Source: Actinomadura violacea (GTDB lineage: Bacteria > Actinomycetota > Actinomycetes > Streptosporangiales > Streptosporangiaceae). Taken from it: a stretch of 64,000 nt of DNA. Numbering within the stretch: position 1 is the stretch's first letter; every line of letters starts with the position of its first letter. The notes below the pieces were generated by a model, which was given only the letters and a program-made list of their open reading frames with translations, was not told the origin of the DNA and searched no databases. Shown piece after piece: positions 1 to 8,378 of this stretch. The stretch lies in assembly GCF_017573465.1 (NCBI RefSeq), contig NZ_JAGEPF010000035.1, forward strand, positions 1-64,000. The letters run 5' to 3'. Made by a program: the position numbers and the translations under genes.

Positions 1-1
1 C

Positions 2-1846
2 GCTTGGACGCCCCACCCCGCCGTCCCCCCACCCGGCCCTGCCCCCGCAGACCAGTCGCCGGCTGCTCCACCACCTCCGCCGGGTGCTGCACCGTGGACG
101 CCCCACCCCCCGGTAGCCCCCTCCACCGACCACCCGGCCCCGCGCCCGGAGAGCGGGCCCGCAGGTCCACCGCCCGAGCCCCCGGCGGGTTCGACGCCGC
201 CGTCATGGACGCGCCAAGACCCGATCGCCCGACCGGCCGCCACACCGTCAGGCCCAGCGAGCCGCCCACTCGGTGAGCCCGCAGGCCCCCCGGCGGAGCC
301 GCCTGCCGAGCCCGCGACAGGACCGTCATCGCGCGAGCCCGCAGAGCCGCCCACCGGTCCCACACCATGGACACCTCACGACCCGATCCCGCGACCTGCG
401 CCCGGCTCCTCCGCAACCCCGCCGCTCCCCGGCCCTGCGGGACGGACGTCCGGTGCCCCAGCAGAGCCGTCGACCGGCCCGGCACCCTGGACGCCCCACG
501 ACCCGCGCTCCCGAACAGCGCCCCCTTCTACCGACCAACCGACGGCACGTCCCGCGGGCAGCTCACCTCATGGGCCCCCTGCGACAGAATGGGCCGCGCA
601 CGCGCCGGGGGAGTCGTCCTCCGAGGCGGAGGGCTCCGGGGAGCCCTATCCGCCGTACAGGGCGACCGAGGTGCCTTCATCCGAGGGAACCCCAGGCTGG
701 GTGCCGCATACTCCATCGGACGGGCCGTCTGGCGGCCGTCCGGAGACGCCGCAGTGGGCGCCGCACGGGACGGGCGTCCCGGTGCCGGAGGACGAAGTCC
801 CCGGCGCGGCGACGGACGACGAACCCGAGCGATGGGTCGTCCGGAAACCGGGCGGTCTGCAGGCGGGAGCACCGGAAGGCCCCGCGGCGACGCGGGCTGC
901 CGGCAGGCATGAACGCCCCGGCGGCGACACGGACGAACCCTTCCTGCCAGGGAAGGGGCTGTCCGCCGAACCACCGCCCTCCCTGACGAAACCGGACGCG
1001 ACAAGGCCCGAACCCGCTCGCCGGCAGCCGCCTACCGCCGCGCTGGCGCCGCGGCCCGTGCCCGCAGCAGAGCCGATCCCGGAACCGGGGCCCATGACCG
1101 ATCCCGGACGCCGCAGGGCGCTCGCCGACGCGTTCATGGTCGAGTTCGTCGGGAGCACCACATGGCGGGCGATGCTCGCCGTCCTGGAGGGCGCCTTCCC
1201 CGGGCTGGGCATGGCGGCGGCGCTGTCGGGGCGCGCCGACGAGATCCGCGGCATGACCGACGGCCTCGACCGCACCGCGTCATCGAAGCTGGGCCTGCCC
1301 ACGTGGCTCGACGACGCGGGCATGGTCTTCGACCTCAGCGCCCATCTGAACGCGCGGAACGCCCCGCGGACGCCGATGCGGGCACGCCCCGCGCAGCCGC
1401 GGGCGTCCAGGCCGTACGCGGGGGCGTTCGTGATCGACACCCTCGACCCGCTGCGCTACCACCGCGCGGTCGGCGGCCCGAGGGCGCCCCGCGACCTGCC
1501 GGACGACGCGGCGCTGACGACCACGTCCGGCATGGGGGAGGACGATGACAGCGGCGTCGTCATCGTCGCGAACCTCACCTCGGCGGGCGTGCGGGTCCTC
1601 GATTCGCTGACCCTCTGGCGTTATGCGGGACGCGTCGTCACGAACACGCTGCACGAGCCGTCGCGGCCGCGGACGCGGGCCCGCGCCCGGCGCGCGCTGC
1701 GCGCGCTGCGGCGCGTCGTGGTCATCGACCCCGATCTCGGCGTCGGGCTGTGCCTGCAGACCGACCCCGGGCACGCGCCCCGCTGCCTGCTCGCGTTCGG
1801 CGTCGACCGGACGGACGACGCCCCGCCGCGGTTCGTCCGGCCCTGA
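2..1846 (+). CDS. Proline-rich protein with WTPH-type motifs and a C-terminal globular domain (5' partial)
   Basis: The frame is open from the left edge, so the true start lies outside the window; 614 residues are visible. Residues 1 to about 365 are Pro/Ala/Gly-rich and punctuated by tryptophans in a recurring motif (AWTPHP, APWTPHPP, TPWTPHDP, APWTPHDP, then the looser GWVPHT and QWAPHG). The last 250 residues or so change character: mixed alpha/beta-like sequence beginning near DPGRRRALADAF, with hydrophobic patches and a late basic stretch, and no catalytic motif I recognise. It has no confident family. A long disordered Pro-rich tail also occurs in the EspI-like protein of the T7SS block 24 kb away, so a link to that system is possible but unproven. 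The gene ends at 1846, directly abutting the stop codon of the convergent gene at 1847. Confidence 0.75.
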   Translation, partial: AWTPHPAVPPPGPAPADQSPAAPPPPPGAAPWTPHPPVAPSTDHPAPRPESGPAGPPPEPPAGSTPPSWTRQDPIARPAATPSGPASRPLGEPAGPPAEPPAEPATGPSSREPAEPPTGPTPWTPHDPIPRPAPGSSATPPLPGPAGRTSGAPAEPSTGPAPWTPHDPRSRTAPPSTDQPTARPAGSSPHGPPATEWAAHAPGESSSEAEGSGEPYPPYRATEVPSSEGTPGWVPHTPSDGPSGGRPETPQWAPHGTGVPVPEDEVPGAATDDEPERWVVRKPGGLQAGAPEGPAATRAAGRHERPGGDTDEPFLPGKGLSAEPPPSLTKPDATRPEPARRQPPTAALAPRPVPAAEPIPEPGPMTDPGRRRALADAFMVEFVGSTTWRAMLAVLEGAFPGLGMAAALSGRADEIRGMTDGLDRTASSKLGLPTWLDDAGMVFDLSAHLNARNAPRTPMRARPAQPRASRPYAGAFVIDTLDPLRYHRAVGGPRAPRDLPDDAALTTTSGMGEDDDSGVVIVANLTSAGVRVLDSLTLWRYAGRVVTNTLHEPSRPRTRARARRALRALRRVVVIDPDLGVGLCLQTDPGHAPRCLLAFGVDRTDDAPPRFVRP

Positions 1847-2725
1847 TCACTCGTCCGGCAGGAGCCGGGACAGGTCGGCCCGCCGATCCTCGGGGAGCTC
1901 GCGGAGAAGGCCTGCGAGCTCCCACGGCTCGGCGGGCGCCTGGTCCGGCAGGACGCCGCAGAGCAGCGTGCTCGGCGTCCGGACGACGGTGAACCGGCCG
2001 AACCGCGCGATACCGCCGCCCCGCAGGTGCGCCAGCTCGCTGACGAGGGCGCTCAACGCACTCGGGCCGTCCGCACCGGCCAGGCTTGTGACCTGCGCCA
2101 ACAGGTCTTCGGCCACCGCGTCGGGCCGGCGCCCGGACAGGTGGTAGACCGTCCCGAGGTACGAGCCGTCGGCCGCCTGCGGGGACCGCTGGTCGCGGAC
2201 GCGGACGCGCAGCCCCCACTCGGCGGCGCACCGCTCGTACGCGTCGGCGAGCAGCGCCTCCGCCTCCCCTTCCTCGCTGAGCAGGATCCCGGGGACGACG
2301 CCCTCCTCACGGTCGACGCGTTCGAGCATCTCCCGGTGCAGCTCCCGCACGTCCTGCTCCACCGTGTCGAGGGAGCGGGCGAGCGCGTGCTGCGCCTCCC
2401 GGTCGAGGCCGAGCCCGGCCAGCTCCCCGGCGAGGTCGGCGGTCTCCTTCTCCAGCCGGTCGACCCGCCCGGAGAAGGCCTCCAGCCGGTCGAAGACCTC
2501 CGCGGACGCACCGTCGGGCAGCGGCTGCGGGATCGGGATCCCGGACGGCTCCGCCGCCGCCGCGACCTCCGTCCTGAGCGCCTCGTGCCGTTTGACGAGC
2601 TCGGACAGTTGGGCGCGCAGTTCGCGCACGTCCGCCTGTGCTTGCGGGAGCCGCTTGTCGGAGGCCAGGTAGAGCTCGCGTCCGGCGATCGCAAGGCAGA
2701 GCAGGACCAGGATCACGGTGGTCAT
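1847..2725 (-). CDS. Membrane-anchored coiled-coil protein, unknown function
   Basis: A protein of 292 residues starting MTTVILVLLCLAIAG, which gives one N-terminal hydrophobic segment (about residues 1-17), probably an uncleaved anchor. An Arg/Lys/Glu-rich heptad-like region follows (about 25-50 and 75-140; runs such as ELRAQLSELVKRHEALRTEV), predicted to form a coiled coil. A C-terminal domain of about 130 residues contains a short Gly/Tyr segment and ends acidic. The chosen ATG is preceded by GAGGAG seven bases upstream; an in-frame extension to 2809 exists but lacks a ribosome site. It ends without any gap against the convergent gene on its left. No family recognised. Hydrophobic anchor plus coiled coil suggests a membrane-associated scaffold, which is inference only. 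Confidence 0.75.
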   Translation of the reverse strand: MTTVILVLLCLAIAGRELYLASDKRLPQAQADVRELRAQLSELVKRHEALRTEVAAAAEPSGIPIPQPLPDGASAEVFDRLEAFSGRVDRLEKETADLAGELAGLGLDREAQHALARSLDTVEQDVRELHREMLERVDREEGVVPGILLSEEGEAEALLADAYERCAAEWGLRVRVRDQRSPQAADGSYLGTVYHLSGRRPDAVAEDLLAQVTSLAGADGPSALSALVSELAHLRGGGIARFGRFTVVRTPSTLLCGVLPDQAPAEPWELAGLLRELPEDRRADLSRLLPDE

Positions 2726-2893
2726 GTGACTCCTCGGGAGGCGGGCTGCCCTCTCGACCCTAACCATCCGGAACCCGATTGGCCGAGCCCGCACGACAAC
2801 CAGTCCCAAACGCCCGCCATGTCCGGGTGCGGGCCGCGTGCGGCGGGCAGGGGCGGCGCGGCCGGGTGCGGCGGGTGGCAGGGGTGGGGGAGG

Positions 2894-4909
2894 TCAGCCG
2901 AAGAGGCCGCCCAGTAGGCCGCCCAGGACGTCCGCGGCGACGTCGCCTGCGATGTCACCGGCCACGTCGCCCATGGCATCCAGGGCCATGCCTCCGGCGA
3001 CGCCCGCGACCACCGCGCCGCCGACCAGGCCGGCGGTGGCGATACCGGGCCCATAGTGGTGGTGACCGTGGTGCCCATGATGGCCGTGGTGAATGTGGAC
3101 GGGGGGCGCATACGGCAGGGGGCCGGGTGGTGCGAGTGGTGGCTCGCCGGGGCCGTAGTGCATGGGACCGCCTGGCGCCGGCGGGGGCGGACCCGCCGGA
3201 GCGGGCGGCGGGCCTGGCGGGGCACCGTGTCCGGGTGCGGGGGTCGCATGCGGCGGGTAGGGGGCGGGGCCGCCGGGTGCGGCGGCGTGCTGGCCGGGGG
3301 CGCTCGGTGGCATTCCGGGGCTTGGCGCGTTGCCGGGTGGTGGGAAGCCGGGAGTGGCGCCGTGGGGTGCCGGGCCCGACGGGAAGCCGGGCGATTGGCC
3401 ATGGTTCGCGGCTCCGGGGGGAGGCGGCGGGAACGGGCTGCCCTGGCCTGCCGGAGGTGCGCCTTGCGGCGGATGCCCAGGGCCGCCCGGCGGCGAATAC
3501 GCGGGGCCGCCCGGCGGCGAATACGCGGGGCCGCCCGGCGGCGAATACGCGGGGCCGCCCGGCGGCGAATACGCGGGGCCGCCCGGCGGCGAATACGCGG
3601 GGCCGCCCGGCGGCGAATACGCGGGGCCGCCCGGCGGCGAATACGCGGGCGTCGCGCCGTGGCCTCCCATGCCGGAACCGGGTGGCGATGCGAAGCCCTG
3701 ACCAGGAGGCGGAGGCGGGAACCCTTGCCCGGCCGGGGCGGGGCTCGGGGAGCCAGGTGGGTACGCGGGCGCTGCGCCATGGGCGCCCGGGGCCGGCGCG
3801 CCGGGTGGGTACGGATGCGCTCCGCCGTGGCCGCCTGGGGCCGGCGGGGCGCCGGGCGTGGGCCGTCCGAACTGGCCGGGCGGAGGTGGCGGGAAGCCGG
3901 GCCCTGACGGCCCTGGGGCGCCCGAGCCCGGGTAGCCCGCGCCGGGAGCGCCCGGCGGTGGGAAGGGCGAGGCGGCGGCCGCGTGGCCCGGGTTCTGTGG
4001 ACTACCGGGAGCGGGCGCGGGGGGTGGGAACTGTGCGTTGCCGTAGGCGTTGCCCGGGGACGCCGGACCGGGCGCGGGCTGTCCGGGCGAGGGCGGCGGC
4101 GGTGGGAAGGCCGCCTGACCGCCGTAGCCGGCGCCACCGGGTGGCGGCGGGCTCGCGTGGGCGGCCCGCGGGAGCGCGGCGGCCTCCTCGAGCCACTTGC
4201 CGATCCTGGCGTTCCAGTCCGTCTCGGCGGCTTCGGCGTGCCCGACCTTGAACACGCCGAACGCCTCGTCGGACGGGGCGGTACGGTCCTCGGCGCGCAG
4301 GACGAAGGCCACCTCCCGCGGGCTGGCGACGAAGGTCAGCCCGACCTGCTCGAGCCGGCCGTGGAAGGCGGACGGCGGCGCGAGGTGGATCTCCTGGTGG
4401 AACGGCAGGTGCCGGGCGACGCCGCGCAGTTCGGATTCCTCGAACGTGACGTGCCTGATCTGGAAGCCGAGCTTCGCGATGGCGGCCAGCACCCACTGCT
4501 GGGATTCCAGCGGCTCCACCGAGATGGGGTCGATGTCGCCGGGGTCGGGCTGTCCGGCCACGTCCACCTCGGTGCACAGCCCGATGGTGAAGCCGGGCAG
4601 TTCCCGTCCGAGGACGGTGGTGAACGGCAGCTCGTACGGCAGCGGGATGGAGAACGACAGGTCGCGCTGCCGCGCGGGGTCCAGCGTGAAGCGGCGGGTC
4701 AGCGCGCCGCGATAGACCTCCGGCCCGGCCGTCTCACCATGGCCGTCGCGCATCCGCGGCATCAGCGCCAGCGTGACGTGCCGTACCTCGAGGGGACGGT
4801 CCCCGCCGCGCACGTGGACCTTGCCCGCCACCACGCCGCCCGGCTTGCAGTTCGGCTCGGCGAGGATCGTGTCGACGGACGGTCCGCCTGCCATCTGCCC
4901 GTAGGACAC
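2894..4909 (-). CDS. Spo0M-like arrestin-fold protein with a long Pro/Gly tail, His-rich patch and glycine-zipper end
   Basis: A protein of 671 residues from a GTG start (VSYGQMAGG) preceded by AAGGGA. Residues 1 to about 255 match the Spo0M (sporulation-control) family: GGPSVDTILAEPNCKPGG at the start, then beta-strand-rich sequence with the family pattern LPFHQEIHL and the closing helix. Bacterial Spo0M proteins normally stop near here. This one continues with about 330 residues of Pro/Gly/Ala-rich sequence including seven AYSPPGGP units, then a His-rich patch (VHIHHGHHGHHGHHHYG, near 605-620), and ends in a glycine-zipper-like hydrophobic stretch with repeated GD/GDV spacing and a final LGGLLGGLFG. 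The tail could insert in or coat a membrane and bind metal; this is inference. The Spo0M assignment is confident, the role is not known. Confidence 0.85.
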   Translation of the reverse strand: MSYGQMAGGPSVDTILAEPNCKPGGVVAGKVHVRGGDRPLEVRHVTLALMPRMRDGHGETAGPEVYRGALTRRFTLDPARQRDLSFSIPLPYELPFTTVLGRELPGFTIGLCTEVDVAGQPDPGDIDPISVEPLESQQWVLAAIAKLGFQIRHVTFEESELRGVARHLPFHQEIHLAPPSAFHGRLEQVGLTFVASPREVAFVLRAEDRTAPSDEAFGVFKVGHAEAAETDWNARIGKWLEEAAALPRAAHASPPPPGGAGYGGQAAFPPPPPSPGQPAPGPASPGNAYGNAQFPPPAPAPGSPQNPGHAAAASPFPPPGAPGAGYPGSGAPGPSGPGFPPPPPGQFGRPTPGAPPAPGGHGGAHPYPPGAPAPGAHGAAPAYPPGSPSPAPAGQGFPPPPPGQGFASPPGSGMGGHGATPAYSPPGGPAYSPPGGPAYSPPGGPAYSPPGGPAYSPPGGPAYSPPGGPAYSPPGGPGHPPQGAPPAGQGSPFPPPPPGAANHGQSPGFPSGPAPHGATPGFPPPGNAPSPGMPPSAPGQHAAAPGGPAPYPPHATPAPGHGAPPGPPPAPAGPPPPAPGGPMHYGPGEPPLAPPGPLPYAPPVHIHHGHHGHHGHHHYGPGIATAGLVGGAVVAGVAGGMALDAMGDVAGDIAGDVAADVLGGLLGGLFG
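3481..3648. repeat. Seven perfect 24-bp tandem repeats (encode AYSPPGGP on the minus strand)
   Basis: Seven consecutive identical copies of a 24-base unit run from 3481 to 3648. In the minus-strand gene each unit reads as the octapeptide AYSPPGGP. Complete nucleotide identity, including third codon positions, points to recent expansion or slippage, since selection at the protein level alone would leave synonymous differences. Neighbouring proline-rich sequence is related but degenerate. Confidence 0.95.
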
Positions 4910-4931
4910 CGGCCGTTCCCTTCTCCCGACG

Positions 4932-4953
4932 CGCGGGGGGTGCACCCCCCGCG
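4932..4953. promoter_or_regulatory. Perfect 22-bp palindrome upstream of the Spo0M-like gene
   Basis: The sequence reads CGC-G6-TGCA-C6-GCG and is its own reverse complement over all 22 bases. It lies 23 bases upstream of the chosen GTG start of the Spo0M-like gene, so it would be in its promoter or 5' leader. It may act as a protein-binding site or an RNA/DNA hairpin; the sequence does not distinguish these. Confidence 0.55.
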
Positions 4954-5044
4954 AATGTCAGACGGACTCCACCATGCCATCGGTTCGCCTACCCCCGCGG
5001 TCCGTGCCCGAGGGCCGCCGGACGGGGCGAGGGCGGGCAGGCGG

Positions 5045-6439
5045 TCACTCCTCCTTCGACGTGACGGTGACGGGGGCGTAGCCGAGCTTCTCCAGCGGTT
5101 CGCGGATCTGCGCGGCATCGCCCACGGCGATGATGGTGAGCGCCTCGGGGTCGATGTGCTTGTTGTAGGCGCGGGCCACACCGTCCGGGGTGGACGCCCG
5201 TACGGCCGCCAGGTAGTTGCTGGGGTAGTCGGCTCCGAGCCCGCTGGCGGACGCGTCGGCGAGTTCGGCGGCGACGGCGCGGGACGTCTCGTACTCGGCG
5301 GGCGCCCGGTCCGCCAGGGCGCGGACGGACGAACCGTGCTCCTCGGCGTCGATGCCCCGGGAGATGATGCTGCGCAGTTCGGTCAGGGCGTCCGCGACCG
5401 CGTCGGCGGTGACCTCGGTGTGCACGGCGCCCTGGGTGATGAACAGCCCGCAGTGCCGCATGCGCAGCAGTCCCGCGCGCACACCGTAGGTGTAGCCCTT
5501 CTCCTCGCGCAGTACCGCGTTGAGCCGGGACGTCAGGCCGCCGCCCAGCACGTGGGAGGCGACCACCAGGGACGGCCAGTCGTGGTGGGAGCGGTCCGGC
5601 ACGCCGTGCCCGAGGGCGAGGTAGGTCTGGACGGAGCCGGGACGGTCCACGACGACGATCCTGGCGGCGGACTCGGGCATGATCCGGTCGGCGGTCGGGA
5701 GCGGCCCGCCGGTGCCGGCCCAGCCTTCCAGAGCGGCGGTGAGGGCCGCGTCGGCCTCGGTGCCCGACAGGTCGCCCGCCACGACGGCGGTGGCCTCTGC
5801 GGGCACCACCGAGCCGTAGAAGGCGCGGATGTCGGAGCCCTGGAGCGTGCCGACCGAGGTGCGGGTGCCTCCGGTCGGCCGGGACGCGCGGGCCTCGGCG
5901 GGGAACATCACCGCGCGCAGCTCGCGCATGGCGCGGGTGCCGGGGTCGGCGTCCTCCTGGGCGATCTCCTCGAGCCGCTCGCGGACGAGGCGGCGCACGT
6001 CGGCGTCGTCCAGCGCGGGACGGCGCACGACCGAGGAGAACAGTTCGAGGGCCGGGCCGAGCCGGGTCACCGGGACGTCCAGCGCGATCCGCAGCGCGGT
6101 CAGGTCGGCGGAGGCGTAGAGGCTGGCGCCGAGCCGCTCGAACGCGGCGGTGAGCGCGGTGCCGCCGCCGGGCTCGGTGCCCTCCAGCAGCGCGTGGGCG
6201 GTGAGCGTGGCGACGCCGTCCAGGCCGCCGGGCTCGCGGCCGGCGCCCGAGTGCAGGACGAGCCGGACCGCGGCGAGGCTGCGGCCGGGCAGGTCGACCC
6301 GCAGGGTGCCGGGCCCGGCGGGGACCCGGCCCGCGGTGCCGGCCGGGAACGCCCACGGCGGGACCGGCCCGGGCACCGGGCGGGGCTGGAGCGCGAGGCC
6401 CGCGGTACCGGGAGGCAGGTCGGGGCTGGGACCGGTCAC
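5045..6439 (-). CDS. M16-family peptidase, non-catalytic partner subunit
   Basis: A protein of 464 residues with the M16 (pitrilysin/mitochondrial processing peptidase-like) fold: N-terminal domain with RLVLHSGAGREPGGLDGVATL and C-terminal M16 domain with the R/Y pair region (SRLNAVLREEKGYTYGV) typical of these enzymes. The zinc motif HxxEH expected near residue 82 is replaced by HALLE, so the glutamate and second histidine are missing and this subunit should not cleave by itself. It begins with a GTG that overlaps the stop of the catalytic partner (GTGA), implying translational coupling and a heterodimer. In such pairs the inactive subunit helps bind the substrate. No signal peptide is seen, so the pair probably acts in the cytoplasm. 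Confidence 0.9.
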   Translation of the reverse strand: MTGPSPDLPPGTAGLALQPRPVPGPVPPWAFPAGTAGRVPAGPGTLRVDLPGRSLAAVRLVLHSGAGREPGGLDGVATLTAHALLEGTEPGGGTALTAAFERLGASLYASADLTALRIALDVPVTRLGPALELFSSVVRRPALDDADVRRLVRERLEEIAQEDADPGTRAMRELRAVMFPAEARASRPTGGTRTSVGTLQGSDIRAFYGSVVPAEATAVVAGDLSGTEADAALTAALEGWAGTGGPLPTADRIMPESAARIVVVDRPGSVQTYLALGHGVPDRSHHDWPSLVVASHVLGGGLTSRLNAVLREEKGYTYGVRAGLLRMRHCGLFITQGAVHTEVTADAVADALTELRSIISRGIDAEEHGSSVRALADRAPAEYETSRAVAAELADASASGLGADYPSNYLAAVRASTPDGVARAYNKHIDPEALTIIAVGDAAQIREPLEKLGYAPVTVTSKEE

Positions 6440-7695
6440 GACGGCGTACCTCCGTAGGTCAGGGCGGTGCGGCCGCCCGGGGCGAGCCAGCGGCCCGCCA
6501 TCTCCTTGATCGCGTCCGCGGTGACGGCCGCGGCCCGCCCGGGGGCGGTGAAGACCCGGGCGGGGTCGTCGAACTGGGTGGCGTTCTGGGAGAGCGCGTT
6601 GGCCAGCCCGGTGACCGTCTCGGTCTGCTCCAGGAAGCCGCGCTCGGCCTGCGCCGTGGCGCGGGCGGTCTCGTCGGCGTCGGGGCCGTCGGCGGCGAAC
6701 CGGCTGAGCTCCTCGTCCAGCACGGCGGCGATCTTGTCCGGTTCCGGCCCGATGGCGTCCACGATCGCGAGCGACTGGCCGGAGGCCAGCCGGGTCACCC
6801 CGGCCCAGACCTCCGTGGCGATCTGGTCGCGGCGGACCATCCGGTCGTAGAGCCGCGAGCCGGAGCCGCCACCGAGGATCTCCACCGCGAGCTCGGCCGC
6901 CTCGATGTCGTCGCCGCCGTCGGAGGGCAGCGTGAACATGGCGAAGTACGCGGGGGAAGGGACGTCCTCGTCGAGGGTTTCGCCGCTCACGCCCGCGAGG
7001 GGTGCGAGGTCGCCGGGCCGCGGGAGCGGCTTCTGCGGGCCGGCGGGGATGCCGCCGAAGTATCGCTCGACCGCCGCGATGGTCTTCTCCGCGTCGACGT
7101 CCCCGACGACGGACAGGACGGCGTTGCCCGGCGCGTACCAGGTCCCGAAGAAGTCGGCGCAGTCTTCGAGGGTGGTGGCGTCCAGGTCCTCCATGGACCC
7201 GATCGGGGTGTGCGCGTAGGGGTGCCCTTGGGGGAAGGTGAGGGCGCACAGCCGCTCGAACGCGGTGCCGTAGGGCTGGTTGTCGTAGCGCTGGCGGCGC
7301 TCGTTCTTCACCACGTCGCGCTGGTTGTCGAGGTTGGCCTGCGTGAGCGCGGCGGGCAGCGTGCCCATCCGGTCGGCCTCCAGCCACAGGGCCAGTTCCA
7401 GGTGGCTGATGGGGACGGTCTCGTAGTAGTTGGTGCGTTCGAACGAGGTGCTGGCGTTGAACGCGGCGCCGGCGCTCTCCAGCAGCGCGGCGTGCTCGCC
7501 TTCGGCGACGTTGGCCGAGCCCTGGAACATCAGGTGCTCGAAGAGGTGGGCGAGCCCGGTGCGGCCGGCCCGCTCGTGCCGCGAGCCGACGCCGTACCAG
7601 ATGTTCACGGCTGCCAGCGGTACGACATGGTCCTCGCAGACCACCACGCGCAGGCCATTGCCGAGCGTGTGCTCATGCAGCGGCTGTTCTGCCAC
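6436..7695 (-). CDS. M16-family zinc metallopeptidase, catalytic subunit
   Basis: A protein of 419 residues. The inverted zinc motif HxxEH is present at residues 50-54 (HLFEH, followed by LMFQGS), and the downstream region with ERTNYYETV and LELALWLEADRMG supplies the distal zinc-binding glutamate expected in M16B enzymes. The C-terminal half carries the second M16 domain. The start is a GTG with GGGAG six bases upstream, giving VAEQPLHEHTLGNGLRVV, the usual N-terminus of the family; the open frame extends 31 codons further without a ribosome site. It is co-translated with the inactive partner downstream. Likely substrates are peptides or small proteins. Confidence 0.93.
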   Translation of the reverse strand: MAEQPLHEHTLGNGLRVVVCEDHVVPLAAVNIWYGVGSRHERAGRTGLAHLFEHLMFQGSANVAEGEHAALLESAGAAFNASTSFERTNYYETVPISHLELALWLEADRMGTLPAALTQANLDNQRDVVKNERRQRYDNQPYGTAFERLCALTFPQGHPYAHTPIGSMEDLDATTLEDCADFFGTWYAPGNAVLSVVGDVDAEKTIAAVERYFGGIPAGPQKPLPRPGDLAPLAGVSGETLDEDVPSPAYFAMFTLPSDGGDDIEAAELAVEILGGGSGSRLYDRMVRRDQIATEVWAGVTRLASGQSLAIVDAIGPEPDKIAAVLDEELSRFAADGPDADETARATAQAERGFLEQTETVTGLANALSQNATQFDDPARVFTAPGRAAAVTADAIKEMAGRWLAPGGRTALTYGGTPS

Positions 7696-7947
7696 GGAGC
7701 GCTCCCGTCCGTTCGATGATCGGCTGGCGGACAGCACCGCGCGCGTCGGTGGGCCGTGCCCAGGCGGCGGGCTTGATCTCTGACTCACCGTACCGGTTGA
7801 GCCCGGGCCCGGCGCCTTCGCGGCGAACTGTGGATAACTCCGCCGCGGAGCACCCCTGAAACCGGGAGGAAGACCCTCAAGCCGGTCGGGAAAAGCGGTG
7901 GTCAGCGCCCCCTGCGCGGTGAACCGGGAGCGGACGGGGTGCGGCGG

Positions 7948-8301
7948 TCAGGACGCGGGGGCCTCGTGGGCCGCGATGGCGTCCTCCAGCGACCGGTGCA
8001 GCACGAAGATCTTGGTGAGCTGCGTGACGTGGAAGACGCGCCGGACCCGGTCGTTCACCCCCATGAACGACATGGAGCCGTCGCGCGCGCGGAGCCGGTG
8101 ATAGATGCCGACCAGGACGCCGAGGCCGGTGGAGTCCAGGAAGGTGACCTCGCCCAGGTCGATCACCAGGTGCAGTCCGCCGCTGTCGATGATGCCGAGC
8201 AGCTCCTCGCGCAGCCGGGGGCTGGTGAAGACGTCGATCTCACCACTGATCTTCACGACGGTGAGGCCTTGTTCGACGCGGTGCTCGACGGCGAAGTCCA
8301 C
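7948..8301 (-). CDS. STAS-domain anti-anti-sigma factor (BldG/RsbV-like)
   Basis: A 117-residue single STAS domain. The phosphorylatable serine sits in the diagnostic DSTGLGVLVG motif near residue 55, and the N-terminal GEIDVFTSPRLREEL strand-helix is characteristic. It closely resembles Streptomyces BldG in layout. Such proteins bind and sequester an anti-sigma ATPase when unphosphorylated. The GTG start has AAGGAG five bases upstream. The gene lies downstream of an RsbW-like ATPase on the same strand, 77 bases away, which suggests a partner-switching pair, although BldG-type proteins often have several partners. Confidence 0.93.
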   Translation of the reverse strand: MDFAVEHRVEQGLTVVKISGEIDVFTSPRLREELLGIIDSGGLHLVIDLGEVTFLDSTGLGVLVGIYHRLRARDGSMSFMGVNDRVRRVFHVTQLTKIFVLHRSLEDAIAAHEAPAS

Positions 8302-8378
8302 CGGTGCTCCTTCTCTGCCGCTCGTCGGGGGACAGTCCCCTATACCCAGTGGGGCGGGGCGTTATCCCTCGGGCTCGC

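Noticed and set aside
3481..3648. CRISPR-like regular repeat
   Set aside because: Units are directly contiguous without spacers and keep a reading frame; it is a coding minisatellite.
7829..7837. Replication origin signal (DnaA box)
   Set aside because: There are only two isolated perfect 9-mers, 14 kb apart, no cluster, and no dnaA/dnaN genes, so this is not an origin.
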